DNA of 64,000 nucleotides from Pseudomonadota bacterium (lineage in GTDB: Bacteria; Pseudomonadota; Alphaproteobacteria; Rhizobiales; Beijerinckiaceae), in the NCBI GenBank assembly GCA_021781815.1, contig JAJXWB010000008.1, positions 87,555 through 151,554 of the forward strand. The letters are read 5' to 3'. The position numbers and the translations under genes were made by a program. The notes under the pieces are model-generated. The model was not told the DNA's origin and searched no databases. It saw only the letters and a program-made list of their open reading frames with translations. Position 1 is the stretch's first letter. Each line of letters opens with the position of its first letter. Shown here piece after piece: positions 27,977 through 39,323 of the stretch.

Positions 27977-29467
27977 ATGCGTCGTGCTTTTTCATGTGGT
28001 TCGGCTTGCAGGGCCTCTTGCGCGATCGTCACGGCGCTTTTTGTCTCCGCTTGCACGGTCGGACCGGACTATGTGCGGCCGCCCGCGCCGACCCCTGCCG
28101 AGTTCAAGGAACTGAAAGGCTGGAAACAGGCGACGCCGCGAGACGAGATCACACGCGGCGCATGGTGGTCGGTTTACCGCGATCCGGAACTCGATCGTCT
28201 GGTGTCCCAGGTCGAAATCAATAACCAGACCGTTGCTGCGGCGCTGGCGTCTTTCGAGCAGGCCGTGGCGCTGACGCGCGAATCGCAGGCGAGCCTGTTT
28301 CCCGGCGTGAACGCCGCCTATACCTGGACGCGCGCCGGACAGGGCGCGAACTTCGGGTCGTCCGGCCACGCGACCGCCGCAACCAATTTCTACCCGCAGG
28401 CGACGGTCACCTGGACCATCGACGTCTGGGGCAAGATTCGTCGACAGATCGAGAGCAATGTCGCGGTCGCGCAGACGGATTCGGCGCTTTACGAAAATGC
28501 GAAGCTTTCGGCCCAGGCGCAGCTCGCCATCGCCTATTTCAACCTGCGAGCCCAGGATTCCCTGAAAGTCCTGCTCGAACGCACGATCAAGGTCTACAAG
28601 GAGACGCTGAAGATCACGCAGAACCAGTATAACGGCGGCACGGTGTCCAAGGCTGACCTGATCACCGCCGAAACGCAGGTTCTCAGCACGCAGGCGCAGG
28701 CGATCCAGGCGGACGTCCTGCGCGCTCAGTACGAGCATGCCATCGCCGCGCTCATCGGGCGACCGCCGGCCGAATTGACCATTGGGCCCTCCGCGCTGCC
28801 CCACACGCCGCCGGGCGTACCGGTCTCCCTGCCCTCGGCGCTTCTGGAGCGCCGGCCCGACATCGCCGCCGCCGAGCGCGCCATGCAGGAGCAAAACGCG
28901 CTGATCGGCGTCGCCGTCGCCGCCTATTACCCGCAGATCACCTTCTCGGCCTCAGGCGGCTTTGAGGGCAAGAGCATGCTTCCCCTGCTTGCCGCCAACG
29001 AAATCTGGTCGATCGGCGCGAGCGCGGTCGATCCGCTTTTCGACGGCGGTCTGCGCGCCGCACAGCTCGATGCCGCCAAGGCGATCTACCGCCAGGCCGT
29101 CGCCAACTATCGCCAGACCACACTTACCGCCTTCCAGCAGGTCGAAGATGAGCTGGCTGCCCTGCGCGTGCTCGGCCACGAGCTGAAGGTGCAGGAAAAG
29201 GCGCGCGACGCCGCCGCCGAAGCGGTGAAGGTCTATCTCAATCAGTATCGCGCCGGCACCGTCGCCTTCACCAGCGTGGTCGTCGCCGAGGCCACGCTTC
29301 TCATCGACGAAGAAGCTGTGCTGGCTACTCGCCAGAGTCTGTTTGTCGCCAATGTCACCCTGATCGAGGCGCTCGGCGGCGGCTATGACGCGACAAGCCT
29401 TGAGACCGTGACTGCGCCGCCTCTGATCGAGGCGATCGCGCGGTCGTCGCCCGTGCCGCCGTTATAA
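27977..29467 (+). CDS. RND efflux outer-membrane lipoprotein (NodT/OprM family)
   Basis: A 496-residue TolC-like outer-membrane factor. A signal peptide with lipobox (ALFVSACTVGPDY) indicates lipidation at the cysteine, and two repeats of the outer-membrane efflux domain follow (WWSVYRDPELDRLV, LLERRPDIAAAERAM, AVDPLFDGGLRAAQ). It forms the exit duct for the adaptor and pumps encoded next. I chose the ATG at 27977; an adjacent TTG at 27974 is in frame. It heads a four-gene operon running to 37395. Confidence 0.9.
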   Translation: MRRAFSCGSACRASCAIVTALFVSACTVGPDYVRPPAPTPAEFKELKGWKQATPRDEITRGAWWSVYRDPELDRLVSQVEINNQTVAAALASFEQAVALTRESQASLFPGVNAAYTWTRAGQGANFGSSGHATAATNFYPQATVTWTIDVWGKIRRQIESNVAVAQTDSALYENAKLSAQAQLAIAYFNLRAQDSLKVLLERTIKVYKETLKITQNQYNGGTVSKADLITAETQVLSTQAQAIQADVLRAQYEHAIAALIGRPPAELTIGPSALPHTPPGVPVSLPSALLERRPDIAAAERAMQEQNALIGVAVAAYYPQITFSASGGFEGKSMLPLLAANEIWSIGASAVDPLFDGGLRAAQLDAAKAIYRQAVANYRQTTLTAFQQVEDELAALRVLGHELKVQEKARDAAAEAVKVYLNQYRAGTVAFTSVVVAEATLLIDEEAVLATRQSLFVANVTLIEALGGGYDATSLETVTAPPLIEAIARSSPVPPL

Positions 29468-29531
29468 TTTCGACTTGCCCGCCGCGTGGCGGATACTTCG
29501 TTGATTCGTGTATTCGTCGGCAGGGCGGCAA

Positions 29532-30965
29532 ATGACCACCGGATCCGAGATCAAGATGGACGAACCCGAAAAGACACCTTCCTCACACTGGGCCGTCTCC
29601 GAAGCGGCGGGCCCATTGCGGGCGCCCGGTTCGGGGAAGGACGCGCCCGGCGGTCCGCCGTCGGCGGGCGGCAGTCCTTGGCGCTGGCTGGCGCTGGTCG
29701 TCATGATCGGGCTGGGCTACTGGGGCTGGCGCCATTTCATGCAGCCAGCGGGCGAACCGGCGGCGACCGATGTTGGCGCCTCGCCCCAGCCCGGCTCAAC
29801 GGCGCTGGGCCGCGGCCAGGGCAATCGTCCGCCAGTTGGCGTCGCCACCGTCGCCCCCCGCGACATCCGCGTCGTGATCAATGCGCTGGGCACGGTGACG
29901 CCGCTGGCGACCGTAACCCTTGTCAGTCAGATTTCCGGCTATCTGCAGCAGGTCGCCTTCACCGAGGGGCAGCGTGTCAAGAAGGGCGATTTCCTCGCCC
30001 AGATCGACCCTCGTCCCTATCAGGCGCTCAAGGCGCAATATGAGGGCCAGCTCGCCCATGACCAGGGGCTGCTGGCGCAGGCGCAGGCCGATGCAATCCG
30101 TTATCAGACGCTGCTCAAGCAGAATTCCATCGCCCGTCAGACAACGGAAGACCAAATCTACGTCGTGCAGCAATACAAAGGCACCGTCGCCGCCGACCAG
30201 GCGCAGATCGATGCGCAGGCGCTGAACATCGCCTATTGCCATATTGTCTCGCCGGTCGACGGGCGGGTCGGCCTGCGTCTGGTCGACCCAGGCAATTTCG
30301 TTCAGGCGGGATCGGCGGGCGGCATCGCCGTCGTAACGCAATTGCAGCCGATGTCAGTGATCTTTGCCGTACCCGAGGACACGCTGAGCCAGATAGCGCC
30401 CAAAATGCACAACGGCGGCAATCTGACGGCGACGGCTTTCGATCGCGCCAATGTCAGGCAATTGGCGACAGGCGTCGTCACCGTGCTCGACAACCAGGTC
30501 GACACGACCACCGGCATGGTCAAATTGCGGGCCATATTCGAAAACCAGGACGAGAGCCTGTTTCCAAACCTGTTCGTCAATATTCGGCTGCTGGTAGACA
30601 CGAAGCAGGGCGTGATCGCCGCGCCGACCGCCGGCATTCAGCATGGAGCGCCAGGCGACTACGCCTATGTCGTCGATGCAAATAACAATGCCAGCGTCCG
30701 CGTGGTGAAGCTCGGCCAGACCGACGGAGATTATGTCGAGATCAAGAGCGGACTGGCTCCCGGCGACCGTGTGGTGGTGGACGGCGCAGACAGCCTGCGC
30801 GAAGGCATGGAAGTGCGGGTGGTCGGCGGCTCTGGCCGGGATGCGTCGGGTGAGCCCGCCAGGCGGGCGCCGGCCGCCGTCGATCCGTCGCCGGGTCAAC
30901 AGCGCCAGCGCGGTCCGACAGACGATGCACGACATGGCGCGGCGACGGACGGCGCGACGAAATGA
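29532..30965 (+). CDS. RND periplasmic adaptor subunit (MdtA-like)
   Basis: A 477-residue membrane-fusion protein. A cytoplasmic N-terminal tail of about 50 residues is followed by one membrane anchor ([17 protein letters not shown]), the lipoyl/hairpin region ([33 protein letters not shown], family pattern) and beta-barrel segments ([20 protein letters not shown]). The C-terminal 50 residues are Pro/Arg/Gly-rich and probably unstructured. The ATG at 29532 follows AGGGCGG; a second ATG at 29556 is possible. The stop overlaps the first pump gene (ATGA). Confidence 0.88.
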   Translation: MTTGSEIKMDEPEKTPSSHWAVSEAAGPLRAPGSGKDAPGGPPSAGGSPWRWLALVVMIGLGYWGWRHFMQPAGEPAATDVGASPQPGSTALGRGQGNRPPVGVATVAPRDIRVVINALGTVTPLATVTLVSQISGYLQQVAFTEGQRVKKGDFLAQIDPRPYQALKAQYEGQLAHDQGLLAQAQADAIRYQTLLKQNSIARQTTEDQIYVVQQYKGTVAADQAQIDAQALNIAYCHIVSPVDGRVGLRLVDPGNFVQAGSAGGIAVVTQLQPMSVIFAVPEDTLSQIAPKMHNGGNLTATAFDRANVRQLATGVVTVLDNQVDTTTGMVKLRAIFENQDESLFPNLFVNIRLLVDTKQGVIAAPTAGIQHGAPGDYAYVVDANNNASVRVVKLGQTDGDYVEIKSGLAPGDRVVVDGADSLREGMEVRVVGGSGRDASGEPARRAPAAVDPSPGQQRQRGPTDDARHGAATDGATK

Positions 30966-33900
30966 ACATTTCGGAGCCTTTCGTCCGGAGGCCGATCGCG
31001 ACGACGCTGCTGATGATCGCGATACTGCTGGCGGGTTTTTCGGCCTTCCGCCTGCTTCCGCTGGCGACCCTCCCATCGGTTGATTACCCGACGATTCAAG
31101 TCCAGACCTTCTATCCCGGCGCCAGCCCCGAGGTGATGACCTCGTCCGTGACAGCGCCGCTGGAACGCCAGTTCGGCCAGATGCCCGGACTAAACGAGAT
31201 GACGTCCGCCTCGTCGGCCGGCGCCTCCATTGTCACCTTGCAGTTCGGCCTCTCTCTTTCGCTGGATGTCGCCGAACAGGAAGTGCAGGCTGCGATCAAC
31301 GCGGCCAATAATTTTCTGCCCGCCGATCTGCCGGCGCCGCCGATCTACGCCAAGGTCAATCCCGCCGACGCGCCGGTGCTGACCATTGCCGTGACATCGA
31401 AAACCCTGCCGCTGACCGCGCTCGAAGACATAGGCGAAACGCGCCTCGCCCAGAAAATTTCGCAGCAGCCCGGCGTCGGCCTGGTCAGCATCGCCGGCGG
31501 CCAGCGCCCGGCCGTGCGCATCCAGCTCAATCCGGATGTGCTGGCGGCGCGAGGGCTGAACATCGACGACGTGCGCACCATCCTTGGCAACTCGAATGTC
31601 AACATGCCGAAAGGCAGTTTCGACGGCCCAGCGCACAGTTCGACGATCAACGCCAACGACCAGATCACCAGCGCCGAACAATATGGCGAAGTCATCATCG
31701 CCTTTCGCAATGGCGCGCCGGTGCGGCTCAAGGACATCGCCAACGTCATCAATGCGGCCGAGAACAGCAAGCTCGCCGCCTGGGCCAACCGTACGCCGGC
31801 CATCCTTCTCAATGTCCAGCGCCAGCCCGGCGCCAATGTGATCGCCACCGTGGATTCGGTGCGCAAATTGCTGCCGCAGCTTGTCGCGGACCTGCCCGCC
31901 GCCATCGATGTCAAAATCCTCACCGACCGTACCGTCACAATCCGAGCGTCCGTCGCCGACATCGAATTCGAGCTGATGCTGGCGATCGCTCTGGTCGTGG
32001 CGGTGATCTTCATTTTCCTCCGCACCTTGCCTGCGACGCTGATCCCAAGCCTTTCCGCGCCGCTGTCGCTGGTCGGAACTTTCGGGATCATGTATCTCCT
32101 GGGCTTCAGCCTGGACAATCTGTCGCTGATGGCGCTGACGATTTCGACCGGCTTCGTCGTGGACGACGCGATCGTCATGATCGAGAACATCACGCGCCAC
32201 GTCGAGGACGGGATGGAACCGCTCGAGGCAGCCCTGCACGGTTCGGCCGAGATCGGCTTCACCATAATTTCGCTCACCATCTCGCTGATCGCGGTGTTGA
32301 TCCCGCTCTTGTTCATGGGCGAAGTGGTCGGGCGTCTGTTCCACGAATTCGCCATCACGCTCGCCGTCACCATCGTCATTTCCGCCGTGGTGTCGCTGAC
32401 GCTGGTGCCGATGATGTGCGCGCGATTGATCCGCCATCGTCCCGACGCCGAGCGCGGTCGCTTCGATCTCGCCGCCGAACGAATCTTCAACCGGGTCGTC
32501 GCCGCCTATGCGCGCACGCTCGATGTGATCCTGCGCCATCAGCCAGCGACTCTGTTCGTCGCGATTGCGACTCTCGCGCTGACCGCTTTTCTTTATGTCG
32601 TGATCCCGAAGGGCTTCTTTCCGACACAGGACACGGGCGTCATACAGGCGATTTCAGAAGGCCCGCAGGACGTTTCATTCAAGAAGATGGTCGGCCTGCA
32701 AAGCGAACTGGCCGACGTGATCCTGAAGGACCGGGATGTGGTCTCGATCTCTTCCTTCGTTGGGGTGGACGGAACCAACCTCACACTCAACTCCGGCAAT
32801 TTTCTCATCAACCTCAGGCCGCACGACGAGCGCACGGACGATGTCGGCGACATAATCCGCCGCCTGACCCGGGAAACGTCGGATATCGTCGGCGCGAAGC
32901 TTTACATGCAGCCGGCGCAGGATCTGACCATCGACGCCAGCGTCACCCGCGCGCAATATAAATTCGTGCTGGAGAACGCCAATCCCGAACTGTTCGCGGA
33001 ATGGGCGCCTAAGCTGACCGCGAGGCTGCGGCAGGCGCCGGAACTGGCCGATGTCGGCAGCGACATGCAGCAGCAAGGCTCGGCGCTCGACCTGACGATC
33101 GACCGCCAGACCGCGGCCCGTTTCGGCATCACGCCCGCAACAGTCGACAATGCGCTCTATGATCTGTTCGGCCAACGCATCATATCGACCATTTATACCC
33201 AGTCGAACCAATACCGCGTCATCATGGAAGGCCTTCTTTCGGTTCAGGACTCCATCAAGGGGTTGGACTCGATCTACCTGCCCTCCAATTCCTCGACCAC
33301 CAATGGGCAGACGCCGCTTTCGGCCATCGTTCATGTGAAGAAGCGCAGCGCGCCGCTGGTGATCACGCATTTCGGCCAGTTCCCGGCGACGACCATCTCG
33401 TTCAACCTCGCCAAGGGCGTCTCGCTCGGCGCGGGCGTGGACGCGATCGAAAAGGCGCGTGCCGAGATCGGCCTGCCGGACTCCTTCACGGTCGCCTACC
33501 AGGGCGCAGCCGCAGCCTTCCGATCCTCGCTCACCAACGAACTGCTGCTCATCGCGGCCGCCATCGCGACCATGTATATCGTGCTGGGCGTGCTCTACGA
33601 GAGTTTCGTTCACCCCGTGACCATTCTCTCCACCCTGCCCTCGGCCAGCGTTGGGGCTCTCCTCACTCTTTTGCTGTTCGGCTACGATCTCGACATCATA
33701 GCCATCATCGGCGTCATCCTGCTGATCGGCATCGTCAAGAAGAACGCCATCATGATGATCGATTTCGCGCTCGAGGCCGAGCGCGTCGAAGGCCTGTCGC
33801 CGGTCGAGGCGATCCGGCAGGCCTGCCTTCTGCGTTTCCGGCCGATCCTGATGACGACGTTCGCCGCCATCCTCGGGGCCCTTCCGCTCATGCTGGGGGC

Positions 33901-34084
33901 AGGCGTCGGCTCGGAACTGCGCCGTCCGCTCGGCTTCGCCATCGTCGGCGGCCTGATCGTTTCGCAGGCGCTGACGCTCTACACCACGCCGGTCATCTAT
34001 CTCTACTTCGACCGGCTGGCGGCGCGCCTGCGCGGAAGGGACGAGAATTCGGGCCTGTCGCCACAGACGGACCCGGCCGAATGA
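30962..34084 (+). CDS. RND efflux transporter, MdtB-like
   Basis: A 1040-residue hydrophobe/amphiphile-type RND permease with 12 predicted helices and two large periplasmic loops. Recognisable segments are [19 protein letters not shown] at the N-terminus, [18 protein letters not shown] (proton-relay Asp pair) and [18 protein letters not shown]. Paired with the following gene it matches the MdtB/MdtC arrangement, where two different RND subunits form one heterotrimer. ATGA overlaps exist on both sides. Substrates are likely bile-salt-like or aromatic amphiphiles by analogy only. Confidence 0.9.
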   Translation: MNISEPFVRRPIATTLLMIAILLAGFSAFRLLPLATLPSVDYPTIQVQTFYPGASPEVMTSSVTAPLERQFGQMPGLNEMTSASSAGASIVTLQFGLSLSLDVAEQEVQAAINAANNFLPADLPAPPIYAKVNPADAPVLTIAVTSKTLPLTALEDIGETRLAQKISQQPGVGLVSIAGGQRPAVRIQLNPDVLAARGLNIDDVRTILGNSNVNMPKGSFDGPAHSSTINANDQITSAEQYGEVIIAFRNGAPVRLKDIANVINAAENSKLAAWANRTPAILLNVQRQPGANVIATVDSVRKLLPQLVADLPAAIDVKILTDRTVTIRASVADIEFELMLAIALVVAVIFIFLRTLPATLIPSLSAPLSLVGTFGIMYLLGFSLDNLSLMALTISTGFVVDDAIVMIENITRHVEDGMEPLEAALHGSAEIGFTIISLTISLIAVLIPLLFMGEVVGRLFHEFAITLAVTIVISAVVSLTLVPMMCARLIRHRPDAERGRFDLAAERIFNRVVAAYARTLDVILRHQPATLFVAIATLALTAFLYVVIPKGFFPTQDTGVIQAISEGPQDVSFKKMVGLQSELADVILKDRDVVSISSFVGVDGTNLTLNSGNFLINLRPHDERTDDVGDIIRRLTRETSDIVGAKLYMQPAQDLTIDASVTRAQYKFVLENANPELFAEWAPKLTARLRQAPELADVGSDMQQQGSALDLTIDRQTAARFGITPATVDNALYDLFGQRIISTIYTQSNQYRVIMEGLLSVQDSIKGLDSIYLPSNSSTTNGQTPLSAIVHVKKRSAPLVITHFGQFPATTISFNLAKGVSLGAGVDAIEKARAEIGLPDSFTVAYQGAAAAFRSSLTNELLLIAAAIATMYIVLGVLYESFVHPVTILSTLPSASVGALLTLLLFGYDLDIIAIIGVILLIGIVKKNAIMMIDFALEAERVEGLSPVEAIRQACLLRFRPILMTTFAAILGALPLMLGAGVGSELRRPLGFAIVGGLIVSQALTLYTTPVIYLYFDRLAARLRGRDENSGLSPQTDPAE

Positions 34085-37000
34085 ACATATCGGCCCCGTT
34101 CATCCGGCGCCCGGTGGCGACCATCCTGTTGACGCTGGGGATCGTGCTCGCCGGCGGCATCGCTTTTTTCATCCTGCCGGTCGCGCCGCTTCCAAATATC
34201 GACATCCCGACCATCACGGTCAACGCCAGCCTGCCCGGCGCCAGTCCCGAGACAGTGGCCAACAGCGTCGCCGAGCCGCTCGAACGCCATCTCGGCCAGA
34301 TCGCCGACGTGACTGAAATGACCTCGACCTCGAGTCTCGGCCAGACGCGCATCTCCTTGCAGTTCGGGCTCAACCGCGACATCGACGGCGCGGCGCGCGA
34401 CGTGCAGGCGGCGATCAGCGCCGCGCGCGCTGACTTGCCGACGGCGCTACGCGCCATGCCGACCTACCGAAAGGTAAATACCGCCTCGGCGCCAATCTTC
34501 ATCCTCAGCCTGACATCGAAGACGCTCACACGCGGCCAGCTCTACGACGCGGCCAGCAATGTCCTTCAGCAGAGGATTTCGCAATTGCCTGGCATCGGCC
34601 AGGTGATCATAGGCGGCTCGACTCTTCCTGCGGTGCGGGTCGAACTCAATCCGCAGGTCTTGTTCAAATACGGGATCGGGCTGGAGGACGTGCGCGCGGC
34701 GCTGGCGTCGGCCAACGCCAACGCGCCGAAGGGCGCGATAGAGGACGGCGGCCGGCGTTTCCAGATCTACACCAACGACCAGGCCTCGCACGCCGCCGAC
34801 TACAAGCCGCTGGTCATCGCCTACCGCAACGGACAGCCCGTGCTTCTGTCGGACGTCGCCGACGTGATCGATTCGGTCGAGGATCTGCGCAACGCCGGCT
34901 ATGCAAATGGCGAGCCCTCCGTACTGGCGATTCTGTTTCCCGAACCCGGCGCCAACATCATCGATACGGTCGATGCGGTAAAAGCGGAAATTCCCCATCT
35001 TCAGGCGGCGCTGTCCGGAGACATCGAGCTGAAGACCGCGATGGACCGCTCGCAAACCATTCGCAGCTCGCTCAGGGACACGGAAACAACATTGCTCATC
35101 GCGGTGGCGCTGGTGACGCTGGTTGTCTACCTCTTCCTGCAGAACTGGCGCGCGACGCTCGTGCCGACCATCGCCGTGCCGGTTTCCATCATCGGCACAT
35201 TCGGCGTGATGTACCTGTTTGGCTATAGCCTCGACATGCTGTCGCTGATGGCGCTGACCATCGCCACCGGATTCGTGGTCGACGACGCCATCGTCGTGGT
35301 GGAGAACATCGAGCGGCACATAGAGGCCGGCATGAGCAAGGTTCAGGCCTCGCTCACCGGGGCGCGCGAGGTCGGTTTCACCGTCCTTTCGATCAGTCTT
35401 TCCCTGATCGCTGTTTTCACGCCCATCCTGTTCATGGGCGGGCTGGTCGGGCGCCTGTTCCGCGAATTCGCCATGACCCTGACGGTCGCCATCCTGATCT
35501 CGCTGGTCATTTCCCTGACGACGACGCCGATGCTCTGCGCTCTGCTGCTGCGTCGCCGTGGCGAGGAGACGGGCGCGGCGGGGATGGGCAACTTTCTGCA
35601 GCGCGGGTTCGATCGCCTGCACGCCGGCTACGGGCGAAGCCTGTCCTGGAGTCTGCGTCATCCCGCGAAAATCATACTGACGTTGGCCGCGACCGTCGTT
35701 CTGAATTTCTGGCTATTCGGCCATGTCCCCAAGGGGCTGTTCCCGCAACAGGACACAGGCCGAATGATCGGCAGACTGCAGGCCGACCAAAGCATTTCCT
35801 TCCAGAGCATCGAGCAGAAGCTCGCGGAAATGATCCGCATCACCAAGCAGGATCCGGCTGTGGCCAATGTTGTCGGCTTCACTGGCGCAGGCAGCGGAGG
35901 CGGAGGCGGCTCGACCAATACGGCGACGGTCTTTGCGGCGCTGAAGCCGCTGAGCCAGCGCGACGTCAGCGTCGATCAGGTCATCGCGCGCCTGCGTCCA
36001 AAACTCGCCCATGTGCCTGGCGGCCGGCTCTATTTTCAGGCGGCGCAGGATTTTCGCTCGGGAGGGCAATCAACCGCGTCGCAATTCCAGTACACGCTGT
36101 CGGCCGAAGACACCAGGCAGTTGTACGACTGGGCCGAGAAACTGTCCCAGGCTCTGCAGAAGCGCGGCCGGCTCAAGGATGTTGTGTCGGACATGCAGGT
36201 CGCCGCTCTGCAGTCCGATCTGGTGATCGATCGCGATTCGGCCTCGCGCCTCGGCCTGACGACAGCCATGATCGACAATACGCTCTATGACGCTTTCGGG
36301 CAGCGGCAGGTCTCGATCATTTTCGCCGCCATCAATCAGTATCACGTCATCATGGAGGTGAGCCCGCGCTACACCCAGAGCCCGACCATGCTCGACGACA
36401 TTTACATCTCGACGGCCGGCGGCGCGCCCAATGGCGTGGCGCTCAGCAACTTGCCCGGAGGGCTGGTGACGCAAAGGGGAGCGATCTCGGCGGCGCCGGG
36501 CCTCGCCAGTCTCGACACGGCGCGTAACGCCACGACCAATGCGCTGGCGGCCTCGGGCAAAACCTCGGCCTCCGCCGGAGCCGCCGTCTCGACGACGCGC
36601 GAGCCGATGGTTCCGCTCTCCGCCGTCGCCCATTTCCAGCGGAACAATACGCCGCTGGCGATCAACCATTCGGGGCCGTTCGTCACCACCACCATTTCCT
36701 TCAACCTCGATCCGCATGATTCGCTTCAGACGGCCATCGCCGAAATCCATGCGGCGGAAGCGGACATCCATATGCCCGCCTCGGTGCACGGCGCGCCATC
36801 CGGCACCGCGCAGGTCTTCGCCGATTCATACCGGAGCATGCCTTTGCTGTTGGCGGCGGCGATTCTGGCGATCTATATCGTGCTCGGCATCCTTTATGAG
36901 AGCACGATCCACCCGATCACCATTCTGTCCACCCTGCCTTCGGCGGGCGTAGGCGCGGTGCTCGGCCTGATGCTGTTCAATATCGAATTCAGCATCATCG

Positions 37001-37395
37001 CCGCGATCGGCGTCATTCTTCTCATCGGCATCGTCAAGAAGAACGCGATCATGATGGTGGATTTCGCCATCGTCGCCAAACGGGACCATGCCGCGACGTC
37101 CTACGACGCCATTTATGAGGCGTGCATGCTTCGCTTCCGGCCGATCGTCATGACGACCATGGCCGCAATCCTCGGCGCCGTGCCTCTGGCGATCAGCTTT
37201 GGCGAGGGCGGCGAAATCCGGCGCCCGCTCGGCGTGTCGATCGTGGGCGGCCTCATCATCAGCCAAATGCTGACCCTGTTCACGACGCCGGTGGTCTATC
37301 TCTATCTCGACCGCTTCAGCACGTGGGCGAGCGCCAAATGGCGTCGCGCCCATCCACGCGGGCCGGCCGCCGCCCAATCCCCGCAGGACGGCTGA
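34081..37395 (+). CDS. RND efflux transporter, MdtC-like, with an extra periplasmic segment
   Basis: A 1104-residue RND permease homologous to the preceding subunit ([56 protein letters not shown]). It is about 60 residues longer than usual. The extra sequence lies around residues 776-836, rich in Gly, Ala, Ser and Thr ([18 protein letters not shown]), in the second periplasmic loop just before VPLSAVAHF; the MdtB-like partner has only a short linker there. It ends the operon. Confidence 0.9.
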   Translation: MNISAPFIRRPVATILLTLGIVLAGGIAFFILPVAPLPNIDIPTITVNASLPGASPETVANSVAEPLERHLGQIADVTEMTSTSSLGQTRISLQFGLNRDIDGAARDVQAAISAARADLPTALRAMPTYRKVNTASAPIFILSLTSKTLTRGQLYDAASNVLQQRISQLPGIGQVIIGGSTLPAVRVELNPQVLFKYGIGLEDVRAALASANANAPKGAIEDGGRRFQIYTNDQASHAADYKPLVIAYRNGQPVLLSDVADVIDSVEDLRNAGYANGEPSVLAILFPEPGANIIDTVDAVKAEIPHLQAALSGDIELKTAMDRSQTIRSSLRDTETTLLIAVALVTLVVYLFLQNWRATLVPTIAVPVSIIGTFGVMYLFGYSLDMLSLMALTIATGFVVDDAIVVVENIERHIEAGMSKVQASLTGAREVGFTVLSISLSLIAVFTPILFMGGLVGRLFREFAMTLTVAILISLVISLTTTPMLCALLLRRRGEETGAAGMGNFLQRGFDRLHAGYGRSLSWSLRHPAKIILTLAATVVLNFWLFGHVPKGLFPQQDTGRMIGRLQADQSISFQSIEQKLAEMIRITKQDPAVANVVGFTGAGSGGGGGSTNTATVFAALKPLSQRDVSVDQVIARLRPKLAHVPGGRLYFQAAQDFRSGGQSTASQFQYTLSAEDTRQLYDWAEKLSQALQKRGRLKDVVSDMQVAALQSDLVIDRDSASRLGLTTAMIDNTLYDAFGQRQVSIIFAAINQYHVIMEVSPRYTQSPTMLDDIYISTAGGAPNGVALSNLPGGLVTQRGAISAAPGLASLDTARNATTNALAASGKTSASAGAAVSTTREPMVPLSAVAHFQRNNTPLAINHSGPFVTTTISFNLDPHDSLQTAIAEIHAAEADIHMPASVHGAPSGTAQVFADSYRSMPLLLAAAILAIYIVLGILYESTIHPITILSTLPSAGVGAVLGLMLFNIEFSIIAAIGVILLIGIVKKNAIMMVDFAIVAKRDHAATSYDAIYEACMLRFRPIVMTTMAAILGAVPLAISFGEGGEIRRPLGVSIVGGLIISQMLTLFTTPVVYLYLDRFSTWASAKWRRAHPRGPAAAQSPQDG

Positions 37396-37598
37396 CGACG
37401 ATCGGTCAGGCGCTGGCGTTGGCTGTGCCGGGATCGGCTCCCCGGTTGACCGGCTGCCGCAGGTCGCCTAACCGGCGAGGGCGCATTTGCAAGTGGCGGA
37501 ATCGATCCTCCGCGTCGCCATCCCTGTTCGCCGCACGCGCCGCCTTGCCCGCGGACGCGGCGCGTCGCACATTCGCTTTCGCATGAAGCGAAGATTGG

Positions 37599-38519
37599 AT
37601 GGCGATGCAGGTTGAAATCACAAAGACGCCCGAGCAAATCGCCGACGTGGGCGGCGTCAAGCTCTGCTACGATTCGTTCGGCGACCCCGCCGCGCCGACG
37701 ATCCTGCTGGTCATGGGGCTCGGCGCGCCGATGACCGCCTGGGACGAGCGATTCTGCGGCGCGCTCGCCGCGCGCGGTTTTCGCGTGGTGCGGTTCGACA
37801 ATCGCGATATCGGCAGGTCGTCCCGGTTCGACGCGCCGGTCAACCTCGATTTCGCCGATCTGATGCTGCGGCGCATGCGCGGCGAGCGCATAGACGCGCC
37901 CTATACGCTCCGCGACATGGCGGCCGATGCGGTCGGGCTGCTCGATCATCTCGGGATCGCGCGCGCGCACGTCGTCGGCGCCTCGATGGGCGGCATGATC
38001 GCGCAGGAAATGGCGATCCATTTTCCTGATCGGCTCGCCACGCTCGCCTCGGTCATGTCGTCGACCGGCAATCCGACGTTGCCGCCGCCCACGCCCGAAG
38101 CGGCCGCGGTGCTGTTCTCGACGCCGCCGACGACGCGCGAGGCGTTCATCGAGAACTTCGCACGCACCTGGCGGGTGCTGCGCGTCGGCTCGTTTCCCGA
38201 AGACGAGGCGAGCGACCGCGCGCGCGCCGAACTTGCGTTTGCGCGCGGGCTCAATCCAATGGGAGTCGCGCGTCAGATGCTGGCGATTTTCGCTTCCGGC
38301 GACCGGCGTCCGCAACTCGCCCGCCTGCGCGTCCCGACGCTGGTCGTGCATGGCGATGTCGATCCGCTGGTGCGGCTTGCGGCCGGCGAGGAGACGGCGC
38401 GGATCATTCCGGGCGCGCGCCTCGTCGTGGTCAGGGGCATGGGTCACGCCTTCCCGATCACGCTCTGGCCGCCGGTCATCGACGCCCTCGCGCGCCACGC
38501 CGCCGCGCCCGCCGCCTGA
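37599..38519 (+). CDS. Alpha/beta-fold hydrolase
   Basis: A 306-residue alpha/beta hydrolase with oxyanion segment LVMGLGAPMTAWD, nucleophile elbow GASMGG (S129), acid HGDVDPLV and histidine GMGHAFP. The FDNRDIGRSSRF segment is typical of the aclacinomycin-methylesterase/RdmC-like group of uncharacterised esterases. The ATG at 37599 was chosen; an ATG two codons on is equally possible. The 203 bases between the efflux operon and this gene hold no clear signal. Substrate unknown. Confidence 0.85.
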   Translation: MAMQVEITKTPEQIADVGGVKLCYDSFGDPAAPTILLVMGLGAPMTAWDERFCGALAARGFRVVRFDNRDIGRSSRFDAPVNLDFADLMLRRMRGERIDAPYTLRDMAADAVGLLDHLGIARAHVVGASMGGMIAQEMAIHFPDRLATLASVMSSTGNPTLPPPTPEAAAVLFSTPPTTREAFIENFARTWRVLRVGSFPEDEASDRARAELAFARGLNPMGVARQMLAIFASGDRRPQLARLRVPTLVVHGDVDPLVRLAAGEETARIIPGARLVVVRGMGHAFPITLWPPVIDALARHAAAPAA

Positions 38520-38552
38520 TCTGGCGGCTCCGGCGCGCCGCGCGTGGCCGCG

Positions 38553-39170
38553 TCAGTGCCCGCCCATCGCCTTCTGATAGGCCGCGCGCTGTGTCGCGGC
38601 TACGACCCAGGCGCCGACATGCGGGAATTTCGCATGAAATTCCTTTGGCGCGCCGCGCAGATACATCGTCACCACGGCGGCGTTGAGATCGGCCATGGTG
38701 AAGCGGCCGCCGACGAGGTGGCCGTCCGCCGCCAGCGCGGCGTCCAGAACCTTCATCGGCCGCTCCAGCGCGGCGAGCGCCGTCGCGACGGCGGCCGGAT
38801 CGCGCTTGTCCGGCGGATAAAGGGCTGTGTGGAACAGAACGTCGAGCGCGTGCTTCTCCAGCTCGGTCATGGTCCAGAGCGCCCACATCGTCATTTTCGC
38901 GTCTTCGGCGAGATCCTTCGGCGCCAGCGCGCCGCCCGCCTTCTTGGCGAGATAGAGGTTGATCGCGAGCGATTCATAGAGCCGCAGCGCCCCGTCCTCC
39001 AGCGCCGGCACGCGCGCGTTGGGGTTGATCGCCATATATTCCGCGCTGCGCTGGTCGCCCTTCGTGATGTCGATCGGCACGAGTTCGTAGGGAACGCCGG
39101 TCTCTTCCGCCGCCCACACGCACCGGTTGGCGCGCGAGCGCATCGTGCCGAAAATCTTCACCTTGTTCAT
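38553..39170 (-). CDS. Glutathione S-transferase family protein
   Basis: A 205-residue protein with an N-terminal thioredoxin-like domain (KIFGTMRSRANRCVWAAEETGVPYE; NPNARVPALEDG, the cis-Pro loop; LYESLAINLYLAKK, the glutathione gamma-Glu site) and an all-helical C-terminal domain (GGRFTMADLNAAVV). It belongs to the large group of bacterial GSTs without known substrate. It is convergent with the hydrolase gene, so probably monocistronic. Confidence 0.88.
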   Translation of the reverse strand: MNKVKIFGTMRSRANRCVWAAEETGVPYELVPIDITKGDQRSAEYMAINPNARVPALEDGALRLYESLAINLYLAKKAGGALAPKDLAEDAKMTMWALWTMTELEKHALDVLFHTALYPPDKRDPAAVATALAALERPMKVLDAALAADGHLVGGRFTMADLNAAVVTMYLRGAPKEFHAKFPHVGAWVVAATQRAAYQKAMGGH

Positions 39171-39323
39171 GTCCGCCCCTGTCGTTTGCTGCGCGCAAAA
39201 CTACAGGAGCGCGGCGGCGCGGTCCAGCGATGTGGCCGCATGTCCCCGTAGGCGCGCCCTCGGCGCCGCGCCCCTTGCCCTTCGCCGCCGGGGACGCGAC
39301 GATGGCGCTTTCAGGGAATCATC

